Below, piece after piece: positions 9,073 to 20,277 of a stretch of 64,000 bases of DNA. The stretch lies in the NCBI RefSeq assembly GCF_021513275.1, contig NZ_CP090978.1, forward strand, positions 2,108,001 to 2,172,000. Direction: 5' to 3'. The first letter of the stretch is position 1; the number at the start of each line of letters is the position of its first letter. The stretch comes from Paenibacillus hexagrammi. Its GTDB lineage: Bacteria; Bacillota; Bacilli; Paenibacillales; NBRC-103111. The position numbers and the translations under genes are program-made. A model generated the notes under the pieces. That model saw nothing but the letters and a program-made list of their open reading frames with translations, did not search any database and was not told where the DNA came from.

Positions 9073-10821
9073 TTACTTCATGGTGAGCTTCATGAGCTTT
9101 ATTTTTTGTTCTTCCGGTGTAACATAGATTGTTTTTTGATTGACATAAATCACGAACCCCGGCTTGGAGCCGTTGGGCTTATGAACGTGCCGGATTAATG
9201 TGTAATCTACAGGCACTTGACTGGACTGCTTCGCTTGACTGTAGTAGGCGGCAAGCTCAGCTGCTTCTAGCAACGTGCTGTCTGGAAAACTGTCGCTGCG
9301 AATCACAACATGAGAGCCGGGAATATCTTTCGTATGCAGCCATGTGTCATTGGAACCGGCGAGACGGTTTGTCAAATATTCGTTCTGCGTGTTGTTTTTG
9401 CCTACATAGATCGGAATGCCGTCACTGGATAGATAACAAGCAAGGATCGGCTTATCCTGCTTTTTCTTTTTCCGTTGTTTTTTCTGGCGGTCCCTTACAT
9501 AGCCTTGTTCAACGAGCTCCTCACGAATTTCCTCGATATCAGCCATAGAAGCAGAACTAAGCTGCTGCAGCAGGGTCCGCAAATAATCAATTTCCTGATG
9601 GGTTTGCTCAATCTGTTCCTGAACAATCGAAGTGCTGTTCTTCATTTTGGTATATTTTTTAAAATACCGTTGTGCATTCTCCGATGGTGTCAGAAGAGGG
9701 TCCAATACAATACGGATCAAGGCTTGGTCCTCGTCATAATAATTGACGGTCTCAAGCTCCTTATCTCCTCTTTTCACAGTATGAAGGGATGCATTGAGCA
9801 GTTCTCCTGAAATCCTGAATTTGTCTGCATCCTTGGATTCTTCCAGGGTTTCATGCAGTTTTTCTAACTTTTTCATATTCTTATTGAGCTCGTTTTGAAG
9901 GAAACGAAACAGATCGTTTGTCCGCTGCTTGACTGTATCCCGTTCGGCTTTATCACCGTAAAAGCTTTCGAGGCACTCGCTTACCGTAGCAAATCGAGTA
10001 GGTTCCCCATCGATGTGAGTAAGCCGGGTCATAGCAAAATAGAGCTTTCCCGATTCTCGGCTTTCCACAATTTCAGGTTCAATTCTGTTGTTGGTGGCCG
10101 CTTCCATCAGTTCGCGGAAAGCCTTCCATATCCACTCTAGAATGACCTCCGTCAGTTCTTCTCCGCTTGGATATCCGCTTCGATACACAATCTCCTTTGC
10201 AATTAATGGGCTAAGACCACTAAAGCTGTTCACGATTCGATTCTCAGCTTTCTCACCTTCATGTGCATGCATCATTTCCATGAACTCGGCTTTGTTTGTG
10301 TTCAGCGGATTGCGTTTCTCTTGCTCGGGAGGCGCGGTATATTTACTCCCCGGCATGACAATGCGGTAGGAACTGATTGCAGGAGTGACGTGGTGAATTC
10401 CGTCTAGAATCGTTCCGGTAGATGGATCCAAAATCATGATATTGCTATGACGCCCCATAATTTCGATGAGAAGCACTTTGGTGCTCACATCGCCAAGCTC
10501 ATCTCTCTGGCGCACTTGAATACGAATGACACGTTCCATCCCAACTTGCTCGATGGCCTCGATCACACTGCCTTCACAATGCTTCCGCATCAGCATGCAG
10601 AACATGGGTGCTTCCAGAGGGTTTGTGAATTGTTGGCTGGTTACGTGAATCCTTGGGTAGGTAGGGTTTGCGGAAAGCAAGAGCTTTATATTTTGTCCCT
10701 GCGCCCTGATATGCAGCAGAACATCGTTATCGTTCGGTTGGTGAATTTTGTTTATTCGTCCGCCTACGCATGCTTGAAGCTCATGCACAAGCGCATGCAG
10801 AACGAGTCCGTCTAATGCCAT
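9073..10821 (-). CDS. rqcH: RqcH (Rqc2/NEMF homologue, NFACT protein)
   Basis: Ribosome quality control factor, formerly called a fibronectin-binding protein (FbpA/YloA). In B. subtilis RqcH binds obstructed 50S subunits and directs tRNA-Ala to add alanine tails to stalled chains. The 582 residues show NFACT-N (residues 1 to about 190, starting MALDGLVLHALVHEL), a middle coiled-coil stretch (about 290-430), a basic linker RQKKQRKKKKQDKP near 455, and NFACT-R toward the end with the segment DTWLHTKDIPGSHVVIR. Length and architecture look complete. It lies on the opposite strand to its neighbours, next to the divergent P-type ATPase gene. Confidence 0.93.
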   Translation of the reverse strand: MALDGLVLHALVHELQACVGGRINKIHQPNDNDVLLHIRAQGQNIKLLLSANPTYPRIHVTSQQFTNPLEAPMFCMLMRKHCEGSVIEAIEQVGMERVIRIQVRQRDELGDVSTKVLLIEIMGRHSNIMILDPSTGTILDGIHHVTPAISSYRIVMPGSKYTAPPEQEKRNPLNTNKAEFMEMMHAHEGEKAENRIVNSFSGLSPLIAKEIVYRSGYPSGEELTEVILEWIWKAFRELMEAATNNRIEPEIVESRESGKLYFAMTRLTHIDGEPTRFATVSECLESFYGDKAERDTVKQRTNDLFRFLQNELNKNMKKLEKLHETLEESKDADKFRISGELLNASLHTVKRGDKELETVNYYDEDQALIRIVLDPLLTPSENAQRYFKKYTKMKNSTSIVQEQIEQTHQEIDYLRTLLQQLSSASMADIEEIREELVEQGYVRDRQKKQRKKKKQDKPILACYLSSDGIPIYVGKNNTQNEYLTNRLAGSNDTWLHTKDIPGSHVVIRSDSFPDSTLLEAAELAAYYSQAKQSSQVPVDYTLIRHVHKPNGSKPGFVIYVNQKTIYVTPEEQKIKLMKLTMK

Positions 10822-11056
10822 ACTCCATACAACTCCATTCTATGTTGAAACTGCTAGCCTCTATCATGCCATATTTTCAGCAAAAACTTAAGCGGCTTTT
10901 CCTCGGAAAGATGATTTCAGGGATATTTTCCTGCTTGTCTGAATACATTTACGTACCAGAGGTTGTTTACTGGGTCCAGTTCGGGAAGGACACGGACAAG
11001 TAACCCTATTTCGAGGAAAGGCAAGTACATGGAGGAATTGGGAGGGAGAAGGGCGG

Positions 11057-13845
11057 ATGAGTCAGAGCAATTGGTACCAGATGACGGCGGAAGAAGTCTT
11101 GCAATCTCAGCAGGTGAGTATGCAGCAAGGGTTGCCCTGGGAAGAAGCGATCAAGCGTCAGGCTGAGGTTGGACGCAATGAGCTTGCGGAAGGACAGCGC
11201 ATCTCGCCGTTAACGCTGTTTCTGAATCAATTTAAAGACTTTATGGTGTTGGTGCTGCTTGGCGCGACATTAATCTCGGGTCTATTGGGCGAGTATCTCG
11301 ATGCGATTACAATCGTCGTCATTATCATGATGAACGGTATTTTAGGATTTCTGCAAGAGTTTCGGGCTGAACGTTCGCTGCGTGCTCTAAAAGAGCTGTC
11401 CGCGCCACATGCCAAGGTAATTAGGGAAGGTGGCATTCACCAAGTTCCAGCGCGCGATCTGGTCCCTGGCGATATCGTACTGCTGGAAAGCGGAGATCGG
11501 ATCCCCGCGGATGTGAGGTTCCTGAAACGAACGGTGTATATATTGAGGAATCTGCATTAACTGGCGAATCCGTACCGGTGAGCAAAATGACGGATGCGCT
11601 GCCGAATACGGAAGTGGCCTTAGGGGACCAACGAAATCTTGGCTTCATGGGAACGATGATGTCTAGAGGCACAGCCAGGGCCGTAGTAATTCGGACGGGC
11701 ATGGATACGGAAATGGGCAAGATCGCTGATTTAATTCAAAACACAGAATCGATGGAGACGCCGCTGCAGCACCGTCTGGAGCAGTTAGGCAAGATTCTCA
11801 TTATCGTCGCGATCGCACTCACTATTCTTGTTGTTGTGGCTGGTATTATGCATGGACAGCCGCCATATGCTATGTTCTTGGCCGGCGTTAGCTTAGCGGT
11901 TGCTGCTATTCCTGAAGGATTACCGGCGATTGTTACGATCGCTTTGGCTCTTGGCGTTCAACGCATGATTAAACGGAAGGCGATCGTTCGTAAGCTGCCA
12001 TCCGTTGAAACGCTGGGCTGCGCATCGGTGATTTGCTCCGATAAGACAGGCACATTGACGCAGAACAAGATGACCGTCACCCACATTTGGGTAGGCGGAG
12101 ATATATTGGAAGTGACAGGCGACGGCTATTCCCCGAATGGTCACATTCATGCAGATGGTCAGCAGGCGGATCCGCGCAAACACCCAATGCTGAATAAGCT
12201 GCTGCAGGTATCTTTGCTTTGTAACAATGCGTCGCTGTATGAGGAAAAGCAAGAACAGAAGCGCAAGAGAGGGAAGGAAGCTGCAGAAGATACAGCTTCG
12301 ACCTGGAGCATCAAAGGCGATCCGACAGAAGGCGCACTGGTTGTTCTCAGCGCCAAAGGTGGAATTACCCAAGATCAGCTTGATGATCAATTCAAACGAA
12401 TCGCTGAATTTCCGTTCGATTCTGAGCGCAAGCGAATGTCTGTTCTGGTCTCCTATGATGGGGGAAGGTTAGCCTGCACGAAGGGTGCTCCCGATGTGCT
12501 GCTTCAGCACTGCAGCTACATCCTGTGGGACGGCAAAGTCATTCCATTTACGAGCACGTTAAAGCAAAAAGTGATGTCCGCCAACGAAGGCATGGCTAAA
12601 TCAGCTCTTCGCGTACTTGGGCTAGCTTACAAGGAGCTGAAAAGCACGGATCGTTGGGAAGATTCCGAGGATATTGAGAATGGACTGGTATTCGTAGGCC
12701 TAACCGGCATGATCGATCCACCGCGTAAGGAAGTACGCGAAGCGATCTCCAAATGCCGTAAAGCTGGTATCCGTACGGTCATGATTACGGGGGATCATCT
12801 CACGACAGCTGAGGCCATCGCGAAGCAGCTAGGCATGCTGCCGACAGGCGGCATCAGTATGAGCGGGCAGCAGCTCGGACTTCTTTCTGATGAAGAGCTG
12901 GATGCCAAAATCGATGATATGTACGTATTTGCACGTGTTTCGCCCGAGCATAAGCTTCGAATAGTCAAAGCCTTGCAGCGCAAAGGACATGTGGTAGCTA
13001 TGACCGGAGACGGGGTCAACGATGCGCCTGCGATCAAAGCGGCTGACATCGGGATCGCAATGGGAATCACCGGTACGGATGTTTCAAAGGAAGCTTCATC
13101 GCTGATTCTCAGTGACGACAATTTTGCGACGATTGTGGCAGCTATAGAAGAAGGCCGTGGTATTTACGAGAATATTCGTAAGTTCATCCGGTATTTGCTG
13201 GCATCTAACGTAGGTGAAATTATGACGATGTTTATCGCCATGATGGCCGGCATGCCGCTGCCGCTTGTCCCGATTCAAATTTTATGGGTCAACCTCGTTA
13301 CAGATGGGCTCCCTGCGATGGCTCTGGGGGTGGACCAAGCGGAGAAAGATCTGATGCAGCAGCATCCGCGTTCCTCCAAAGAGAACATTTTCGCCAGAAG
13401 ATTGGGTTGGAAAATTATCAGCCGTGGGATTTTGATTGGCATATGCACACTGGGAGCTTTCTGGCTTGTTCTCCGTGTAAATCCGGATGACCCAGAGACG
13501 CTGGTCAAAGCGCAAAGTGTTGCGTTTGCCACATTAGTTATGGCGCAGCTTATTCATGTATTTGATTGCCGCAGTTCGCGTTCTATTTTCCATCGCAATC
13601 CGCTGCAAAACCGCTATCTGGTGCTTGCTGTGCTGTCTTCCTTGATTTTAATGCTCGCCGTGATGTATGTAGATCAACTGCAGCCAATCTTCAAAACAGT
13701 TCCGCTCGGTTGGAAGGATTGGATTCTTGTATTGATCGCCGCCGGCATTCCAACATTCTTGATGGGGCTTGGCAGCGTTCTGTCTCCGAAGAAGACCAAG
13801 CGCTCCAGCGGCGCGTCTTACAGCAAAAAGCCAAGCTTCCGTTAA
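11057..13845 (+). CDS. Calcium-type P-type ATPase (YloB-like), one apparent frameshift
   Basis: Cation-transporting P-type ATPase of the P2A (SERCA-like) class, predicted to export Ca2+ (possibly Mn2+) across the plasma membrane. Visible motifs: the TGES actuator motif just after the break, the PEGLPA membrane motif near 11912, the phosphorylation site [10 protein letters not shown] near 12040, the KGAPD nucleotide-binding motif, and the [10 protein letters not shown] hinge near 13000. The frame breaks at 11521-11528: adding one G (CTGAAACG to CTGGAAACG) gives [19 protein letters not shown]. Restored length is about 929 residues. In B. subtilis yloB also neighbours yloA (rqcH). An intrinsic terminator follows. 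Confidence 0.9.
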
Positions 13846-13864
13846 GAACCAACCAACATATCAT

Positions 13865-13890
13865 GAGCTGCCCCTGTGGCGGCTCTTTTT
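13865..13890 (+). terminator. Intrinsic terminator after the P-type ATPase gene
   Basis: GAGCTGCC/GGCGGCTC stem (one G-U pair) with a five-base loop, followed by TTTTT. Confidence 0.75.
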
Positions 13891-14012
13891 ATTGTAGGTG
13901 CACATCATGCCAATGAGTAGCAGCCTTTCTTTTGCTTGAAAATGCTTTGCAACGAACTGCTTTTACGCTATGATATTGGCTAAACGACGAGTATAGGAGC
14001 TAATGGAGAGCC

Positions 14013-14844
14013 ATGAACTTTACCAAAATGCATGGATTAGGCAATCATTTTATTGTTATAGCAGGAGAGCAAGAGCTGCCGGTTGGAGTTGATCAGTTAG
14101 CCGTGAAGCTTTGCAATCGATTCTTTGGAATTGGTGCAGACGGCCTGGTCTATATTCTTCCCTCCGAGCAAGCGGATTTTAAAATGCGTATCATTAACTC
14201 AGACGGGTCTGAAGCCGAGCAGTGCGGCAATGCAATCCGCTGTGTAGCCAAATATGTATATGACCATGGAATGACGTCGAATGAAGAAATTACGGTCGAA
14301 ACTTTGGGCGCTGGCGTGCAGAAGGTGCAGCTGAATGTAAAAGACGGAAAAGTGGCGACCGTACGCGTTGATATGGGACAGCCGATTCTAAATGGCTTGA
14401 TGGTGCCAACCACAGTTGATCAAGAGCCTGTGCTGAATCACCCGATCGAAGTCGGCGGAAAAGAATTCCGTTTCACAGCTGTTTCCATGGGGAACCCGCA
14501 TTGTGTGATTTTTGTGGATGACGCCGTGCATTTCGACCTCGATGCTTGGGGTCCGCAACTGGAAGTGCATCCGGTGTTTCCACGCAAAGTCAATGTCGAG
14601 TTCGTTACTGTAAAAAGCCGTGACTACGCGGATATGCGAGTTTGGGAACGCGGTGCGGGACCAACTCTTGCTTGCGGTACCGGAGCTTGCGCTACGCTTG
14701 TTGCCGCTGTCTTGAATGGTCTTACGGATCGTCAAGGGATCGTTTCCTTTGAAAGGCGGGGACCTGCATATTGAGTGGAAGGAAGACGACAACCACGTAT
14801 ATATGACGGGGCCGGCAGAGGAGGTTTTCAACGGAGTTTTGTAG
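14013..14844 (+). CDS. dapF: Diaminopimelate epimerase, one apparent frameshift near the C-terminus
   Basis: Converts LL- to meso-diaminopimelate for lysine and peptidoglycan synthesis. The two catalytic cysteine segments are present: [13 protein letters not shown] (Cys near residue 73) and [10 protein letters not shown] (near 220). Without correction the frame runs out at 14774 in RRGPAY. Removing one T from TTT at 14748-14750 restores [29 protein letters not shown] to a stop at 14842-14844, giving the usual length of about 277 residues. This break needs a one-base deletion to repair, unlike most others in the window. ATG 14013 follows a GGAGAG site. Confidence 0.9.
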
Positions 14845-14898
14845 TCGGGGAACAAAACAATGCATCAGGATGCGATGCAAGTATGTGAGTCATGAAAA

Positions 14899-14934
14899 CT
14901 ATGAAAGCTATGAAAGCTATGTAAGCTATGTAAG
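14899..14934 (+). repeat. Four tandem copies of a 9-bp repeat
   Basis: Units CTATGAAAG, CTATGAAAG, CTATGTAAG, CTATGTAAG lie head to tail in the 197-bp gap between dapF and the methionine gene. No function is apparent. Confidence 0.8.
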
Positions 14935-15041
14935 CTAGTGTAATAAGTTGTATCAAATTATTTGATAAGCTTTTGTCTTATTATTCCCTCTCTTTTTGTG
15001 ATACAGTAGAACTACATTTTTTCAGTAAATGGGGAGTTGCG

Positions 15042-16915
15042 ATGAAAACGGATCTTCGTACGGCGCTGCAGACAAGTATCCTTACCGGAGACGGCGCTAT
15101 GGGGACTTACTTATATCAGATGGGATTTCCTGTCGGCATTTCTTATGAAGAACTGAATTTGCTCAGACCGGAAACGGTTGTCGACGTGCACCGACGCTAT
15201 TTTGAGGCCGGTGCTCGTCTTATTGAAACGAATACCTTCTCGGCCAACCGCGAGAAATTATCCAAATATGGTCTGGAAGGTGATGTTGAGGCGATTAACC
15301 GTGCAGGCGTAGCATTAGCCAGACAGGCTGTCGGGAGCGAAGCCTACGTGGTGGGGGCAATTGGATCGATTCGTGCGGGGAAAAGGAAAAACGTACGTAC
15401 AGCCGATGTAGAAGTCGCACTTCGTGAACAAATCGGCTTCCTTCTGGACTCGCCGGTGGACGGCTTGCAGCTGGAGACGTTCTACGATCTCGAGGAGCTG
15501 CAGCTTGCTCTGGGCATCATTCGAAGCATGAGTGACCTGCCGGTAATCTGCCAGTTCGCGACAGAAGCGGCCGGCAGCACGGCTGACGGCGTGCCACTGC
15601 AAGAGGCGTTCGAGCGTCTGAAGGACGGCGGGGCCGACGTAATCGGCTTCAACTGCCGTGTCGGCCCGAACGGCATCCTGCGCTCCATGGAGCGCCTAGC
15701 CCCGCTTTCGGGCGTGCCATTCTCCGCGTTCCCGAACGCGGGACTTCCCGACTACGTGGACGGGAAGATTACCCTTTGCGGCGACGCCCGAGTACTTCGC
15801 CGAGAGCGCGCTGCGCCTCGCCGACCTCGGCGCGCACCTGATCGGCGGCTGCTGCGGCACGACGCCGGAGCATATCGCCGCTGTCGCCAAGGCGCTCAGC
15901 GGCTACGTGCCGGCGGCGCCAGGCGCCGCTTCAGCGCACGCGCCTGCCGTGCGCGTGATCGAGCCGGCGCAGCCTGCGCCGCCGGCGGAAGAGCCAACGC
16001 TGCTGGACATCGTCAAGCAGCGCAAGACCGTCATTGTCGAGTTAGATCCCCCGAGGGATCTCGACATTGACAGAATTTATGCAGGGCTCGAAGGCCCTGC
16101 AGGACGCGCACGTCGACGCCATTACGATGGCCGACAACTCGCTTGCGGTAACGCGCATGAGCAACCTGGCACTCGGCCATCTCGTGCAGGATAAGCTGGG
16201 CGCGCGTCCGCTGATCCACATCGCGTGCCGCGACCGCAACATGATTGGGACACAGTCCCATCTGATGGGGCTGCACGCGCTCGGTATCAACCATGTGCTT
16301 GCTGTGACCGGCGACCCGGCCAAGTTTGGCGATCTGCCCGGTTCCAAGTCGGTTTATGACCTTACTTCCTTTGAGATTATCCGCATGATCAAGCAGTTGA
16401 ACGAAGGGATTGCCTTCTCCGGCAAGCCGCTAAAGAAGAAAGCTAGCTTCGTCGTTGGCGCCGCGTTCAATCCAAACGTCAAGCACTTAGACAAAGCCGT
16501 GCAGCGGCTTGAACGTAAAATCGAAGCAGGGGCCGATTATATCATGACACAGCCCGTGTACGACGCTGAATTGATCGAGCAAATCTATGAATCTACCAAG
16601 CATCTGAATGTGCCTATTTTCCTAGGTATAGCGCCGCTTGCCAGTGGAGGCAACGCCGAATATTTGCATAATGAAGTGCCGGGCATTCAGCTTTCCGATG
16701 AAGTCAGGGCTCGCATGAAGGACTTGAAGGGCGAAGAAGGACGCGCTGTTGGCGTTGAGATCGCCAAGGAGCTCCTGGACGCAGCTATGAAATATTTTAA
16801 CGGCATCTATTTGATGACGCCTTTCCTGCTCTATGAAATGAGCGTTCAATTGACGAACTATGTGTGGGAAAAGTCGAATCGTCATGATTTCCACTTGTAC
16901 CCACTTTCAAAATGA
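15042..16915 (+). CDS. yitJ: Bifunctional homocysteine S-methyltransferase / 5,10-methylenetetrahydrofolate reductase, two apparent frameshifts
   Basis: Two-domain enzyme of the YitJ type. The N-terminal domain (about 1-290; GDGAMGTYL near residue 15) is a zinc-dependent homocysteine methyltransferase; the metal-binding GGCCGTTPEH motif lies downstream of the first break. The C-terminal domain (about 320-620; IACRDRN, GTQSHLMGLHALGI, VTGDPAKFGD, QPVYD) is a MetF-like FAD reductase. Two frame breaks are both repaired by removing one base: one C at 15772-15774 (giving GKITFAATPEYF) and one base in AATTT at 16074-16078 (giving DLDIDRFMQGS). The restored protein is about 620 residues. The stretch 15.7-16.3 kb is strikingly GC rich. 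No S-box riboswitch is visible upstream. Confidence 0.88.
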
Positions 16916-16929
16916 ATTAAAATAGGGTA

Positions 16930-17830
16930 ATGGATGTGAACAGGATGATTTGCAGCATGACCGGGTTCGGACAAGCGAGCCGTTCCTTTGCGGGTTATAA
17001 GGTGTTTATTGAGGCGAAATCGGTAAACCATAGATACTGTGAAGTCGCGATTCGGATGCCCAAGGAATGGGCGCGTTTTGAGGATCCATTGAAAAAGACA
17101 GTGCTGCAAACCGTCAAGCGGGGACGTGTCGATGTCTTTGTAACTGTAGAAAAGGAAGCGGCTTTCCCAAAAGAGGTATCCGTTGACATTGCTTTAGCGG
17201 ATGCCTATATGCAAGCTGCTGAGCAATTGAAGCTAAGATATGGCTTTCAGGAACAGGTTTCACTGATGGATCTGTTAAAGCTGCCGGATTTGGTGCAGAC
17301 GAGAGAAGAACGACCTGAATCTGATGATGTAGTGGAGCAAGAGCTATGTGAATGCATGACCGAAGCGGTGGCCGCTTTGTCGCAGATGAGACGACGAGAG
17401 GGAGTCCATCTTGCTGAAGATATTGCGGCTAAGCTGGGCGGCTTACAAACCGCTCATGCGGAGCTTCGAGCTTATGCTCCACAGGTTGTCCAAGATTACG
17501 CAGCTAAGCTAAGAGTCAGAATTCAGTCCTTGCTGCAGGATCAAGACCACCATTGATCAGCAGAGATTGGCCGCAGAGATTGCTTTATTTGCAGATCGTT
17601 CCAATATTGATGAAGAACTAACCAGACTGCAAAGCCATTTTTCTCAGTGTGAAGCTCTTTTGACATCCGGTGAACCGGTGGGGCGCAAGCTTGATTTCAT
17701 GATTCAGGAGATGAACCGCGAGGTCAATACGATCGGTTCCAAGGCTAACTACGCTGAACTGACGTCTAGAGTCATTGAAATGAAAGCCGAATTGGAAAAA
17801 ATGCGGGAACAAATACAGAATATCGAGTGA
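16930..17830 (+). CDS. yicC: YicC/YloC family endoribonuclease, one apparent frameshift
   Basis: Member of the YicC family; E. coli YicC is an endoribonuclease and B. subtilis YloC is its homologue. The N-terminal signature SMTGFGQASR and the C-terminal one GRKLDFMIQEMNREVNTIGSKA are both present. They are in different frames, joined by removing one base near 17541-17550, giving LLQDQTTIDQQRLAAEIALFADRSNIDEEL. The start may be ATG 16930 or ATG 16945 (MICSMTGFG); neither has a strong binding site. It heads the yicC-remA-gmk-rpoZ cluster conserved in Bacillota. Confidence 0.9.
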
Positions 17831-17862
17831 GGTGCGAGAGCGCTTCGCGAGGAGGAAGTTGA

Positions 17863-18123
17863 ATGGCTATCAAACTAATCAATATCGGGTTCGGCAATAT
17901 CGTTTCAGCGAACCGAATTATCTCGATCGTTAGCCCGGAATCGGCGCCGATCAAACGGATTATTCAGGAGGCGCGCGATCGCCACATGCTGATTGATGCT
18001 ACATATGGACGAAGAACCCGTGCCGTTATTATCACCGACAGTGATCATGTTATTTTGTCGGCGGTACAACCTGAAACGGTAGCGCATCGACTTTCGAACA
18101 AGGACGATGATCATGACGAGTAA
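17863..18123 (+). CDS. remA: RemA extracellular matrix regulator
   Basis: Small DNA-binding regulator (86 residues; YlzA/DUF370) that in B. subtilis activates biofilm matrix genes and osmoprotection genes. The sequence [20 protein letters not shown] and the [23 protein letters not shown] segment are near-canonical. It has a GAGGAGGAAG site and overlaps gmk by 17 bases. Confidence 0.95.
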   Translation: MAIKLINIGFGNIVSANRIISIVSPESAPIKRIIQEARDRHMLIDATYGRRTRAVIITDSDHVILSAVQPETVAHRLSNKDDDHDE

Positions 18124-18751
18124 TACGAACACATTAGAACGCGAACGAGGCATATTAATTGTATTGTCGGGTCCTTCCGGTGTCGGCAAAGGAACTGTCT
18201 GCGCAGCTCTGCGCAAGCTGTCTTCGGATATTGTGTATTCCGTGTCCGCGACTACACGCGCTCCAAGACAGGGCGAAGTGGAAGGCGTGAATTATTTTTT
18301 CAAAACCAGGGAACAATTCCAGCAGCTTATTGATGCTGACGAAGTACTGGAATGGGCGGAGTATGTCGGCAATTTTTACGGCACACCGCGACGTTTTGTC
18401 GAGGACACGCTTCGTTCCGGGCATGATGTTATTCTGGAAATCGAGGTGCAAGGAGCTCTTCAAGTCAAGCAGAAGTTTCCTGAAGGTGTGTTCATCTTCT
18501 TGCTGCCGCCTTCTCTCGACGAACTGCAGAACCGGATTGTGACAAGAGGAACCGAAACGGAAGAGGTTATTCAAAGCCGTATGTCGGTTGCCGTAGACGA
18601 AATCCGCTTAATGGAACACTACGATTACGCTATTGTGAATGACCGTGTGGAAACCGCATGTTCGAAGATTCAGGCAATACTTGCGGCTGAGCATTGCAAA
18701 AAAGACCGCATGTTTCCGAAAATTATTCAATGGATTGGTGAGGTGAAGTAA
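18107..18751 (+). CDS. gmk: Guanylate kinase
   Basis: Phosphorylates GMP to GDP with ATP. The P-loop [12 protein letters not shown] is near residue 21, followed by the GMP-binding [15 protein letters not shown] and the lid region [13 protein letters not shown]. About 214 residues from ATG 18107; the next ATG (18113) is equally possible. It overlaps remA and is followed after three bases by rpoZ, so the cluster is probably one operon. Confidence 0.96.
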   Translation: MIMTSNTNTLERERGILIVLSGPSGVGKGTVCAALRKLSSDIVYSVSATTRAPRQGEVEGVNYFFKTREQFQQLIDADEVLEWAEYVGNFYGTPRRFVEDTLRSGHDVILEIEVQGALQVKQKFPEGVFIFLLPPSLDELQNRIVTRGTETEEVIQSRMSVAVDEIRLMEHYDYAIVNDRVETACSKIQAILAAEHCKKDRMFPKIIQWIGEVK

Positions 18752-18754
18752 ATC

Positions 18755-18970
18755 ATGTTGTACCCTTCAATTGATAAGCTTCTTGATAAAGTAGACAGCA
18801 AATATTCGTTGGTGGTTGCCGCTGCAAAGCGAGCCAGATTGCTAAGAGACGGTTCCAAGACCGAGTTGAAAGGACAAAAATCCCACAAAAACGTCGGCAT
18901 TGCCTTGGAAGAACTGTACGGTGATCTGATCTCTTACGAGAAAATCCAGACCAAAGAACTCGTGAAATAA
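18755..18970 (+). CDS. rpoZ: RNA polymerase omega subunit
   Basis: Small subunit that helps assemble RNA polymerase. MLYPSIDKLLDKVDSKYSLVVAAAKRARLL is typical of Bacillota RpoZ; 71 residues. A GGTGAGG site ends in gmk. An intrinsic terminator follows directly. Confidence 0.95.
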   Translation: MLYPSIDKLLDKVDSKYSLVVAAAKRARLLRDGSKTELKGQKSHKNVGIALEELYGDLISYEKIQTKELVK

Positions 18971-18980
18971 TGCTTGATCC

Positions 18981-19008
18981 GACAACCCTAGTGGTTGTTA
19001 TTTTTTTC
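18981..19008 (+). terminator. Intrinsic terminator after rpoZ
   Basis: ACAACC/GGTTGT stem, five-base loop, then TATTTTTTT. Confidence 0.75.
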
Positions 19009-19042
19009 CCGTCAAGAGGAATCCCAAGAAGGAGGTCTTCCG

Positions 19043-20265
19043 ATGAGTGTGCTTCAAGGGAAAACAATCGTATTAGGAGTGTGCGGCGGCATTGCGGCCT
19101 ATAAAGCTGCTGCCCTCACCAGCAAGCTAACCCAAGCAGGTGCCGAAGTAAGGGTGATCATGACGGACTCAGCGGTACAATTTGTTGCTCCCCTGACGTT
19201 TCAAACGTTGTCCAAGCATCCCGTATTTGTGGATACGTTCGATGAGAAGGATGCGTCGGTTGTTGCACATATTGATTTGGCGGATCGTGCCGATTTGATG
19301 TTGATCGCGCCAGCTACAGCCAATATGCTTGGCAAGCTTGCGCTAGGGCTTGGCGACGATATGCTGAGCACAACACTCTTGGCAGCGACGGCCCCGATCT
19401 GGGCTGCACCTGCGATGAATGTGCATATGTATGCCAACCCAGCTGTACAAGCGAATATGTCCACCTTACGAAGTAGAGGCGTTCGATTTATTGAACCTGG
19501 AGAAGGCCAGCTAGCGTGCGGGTATGTAGGCAAAGGGCGACTGGCGGAGCCAGAGGAGATCTTTGCAGCCATTGAACGTCATTTTACAGGACAAGGAATT
19601 TTACAAGGGAAACGAGTGCTTGTAACGGCAGGGGGACGGTCGAAAGGATCGACCCTGTTCGTTACATCACCAACGATTCCTCTGGCAAAATGGGGTATGC
19701 CATCGCGGAAATGGCAGCGAAAATGGGGGCGGAAGTGACGCTCATCTCTGGTCCTACGGCATTGCCGTGTCCAGATGGAGTCTTACGGATCAACATCCAA
19801 TCTGCACTGCAAATGAGAGAAGCTGTTCTTAGCAGATTGCAGGAACAGGATGTCATTGTGAAGGCGGCTGCCGTAGCGGATTATAGACCTATTGAAATCG
19901 CTAGTCAAAAAATAAAGAAGAAGTCCGAAACCTTGACCCTGGAACTCGTCAAAAATCCTGACATTCTACAGGAGATCGGAGCGAGCAAAAAAGGGCAAAT
20001 TGTTGTTGGCTTTGCTGCGGAGACGGAGCTGCTCGACGAACGGGCTATGGATAAGCTGAACCGCAAAAACTGTGATTTGATTGTCGGCAATGATGTTTCG
20101 CAGGAGGGAGCGGGCTTCGGCATAGATACCAATATCGTTCGTATTTACGATCGGAACGGTCTTGTAGTGGCACTTCCGATGCTCAGCAAGATGGAGGTAG
20201 CGCGCAAGCTGCTCGAATTGACGGCTGCGCGTATGGCGCCGAATAAGGAAAGCTCAGGGTTGTAA
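19043..20265 (+). CDS. coaBC: Bifunctional phosphopantothenoylcysteine decarboxylase/synthetase, one apparent frameshift
   Basis: Catalyses two steps of coenzyme A synthesis: CoaB joins cysteine to phosphopantothenate and CoaC decarboxylates the product. CoaC (N-terminal, about 1-190) shows GGIAAYKA, the HIDLADRAD histidine, the PAMN motif and the active-site LACGYVGKGRLAE. CoaB starts at LVTAGGT near residue 196. The frame breaks in GGGGG at 19631-19635; one more G gives [28 protein letters not shown], a canonical CoaB start. Restored length is about 407 residues. Because coaBC is essential, a real break is unlikely. ATG 19043 follows AAGGAGG. Confidence 0.92.
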
Positions 20266-20277
20266 AGGGGAATGGGG

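Noticed and set aside
10822-11056. yybP-ykoY manganese riboswitch before the P-type ATPase gene
   Set aside because: Looked for because of the transporter type; no matching core or terminator is visible in this 235-bp gap.
14845-15041. S-box (SAM-I) riboswitch before the methionine gene
   Set aside because: Expected for this gene in Bacillota, but the conserved core sequences and a terminator are absent from the gap.
15042-16915. Separate homocysteine methyltransferase and MetF genes
   Set aside because: The two domains form one frame after two single-base corrections, and the fused YitJ form is common in Bacillota.
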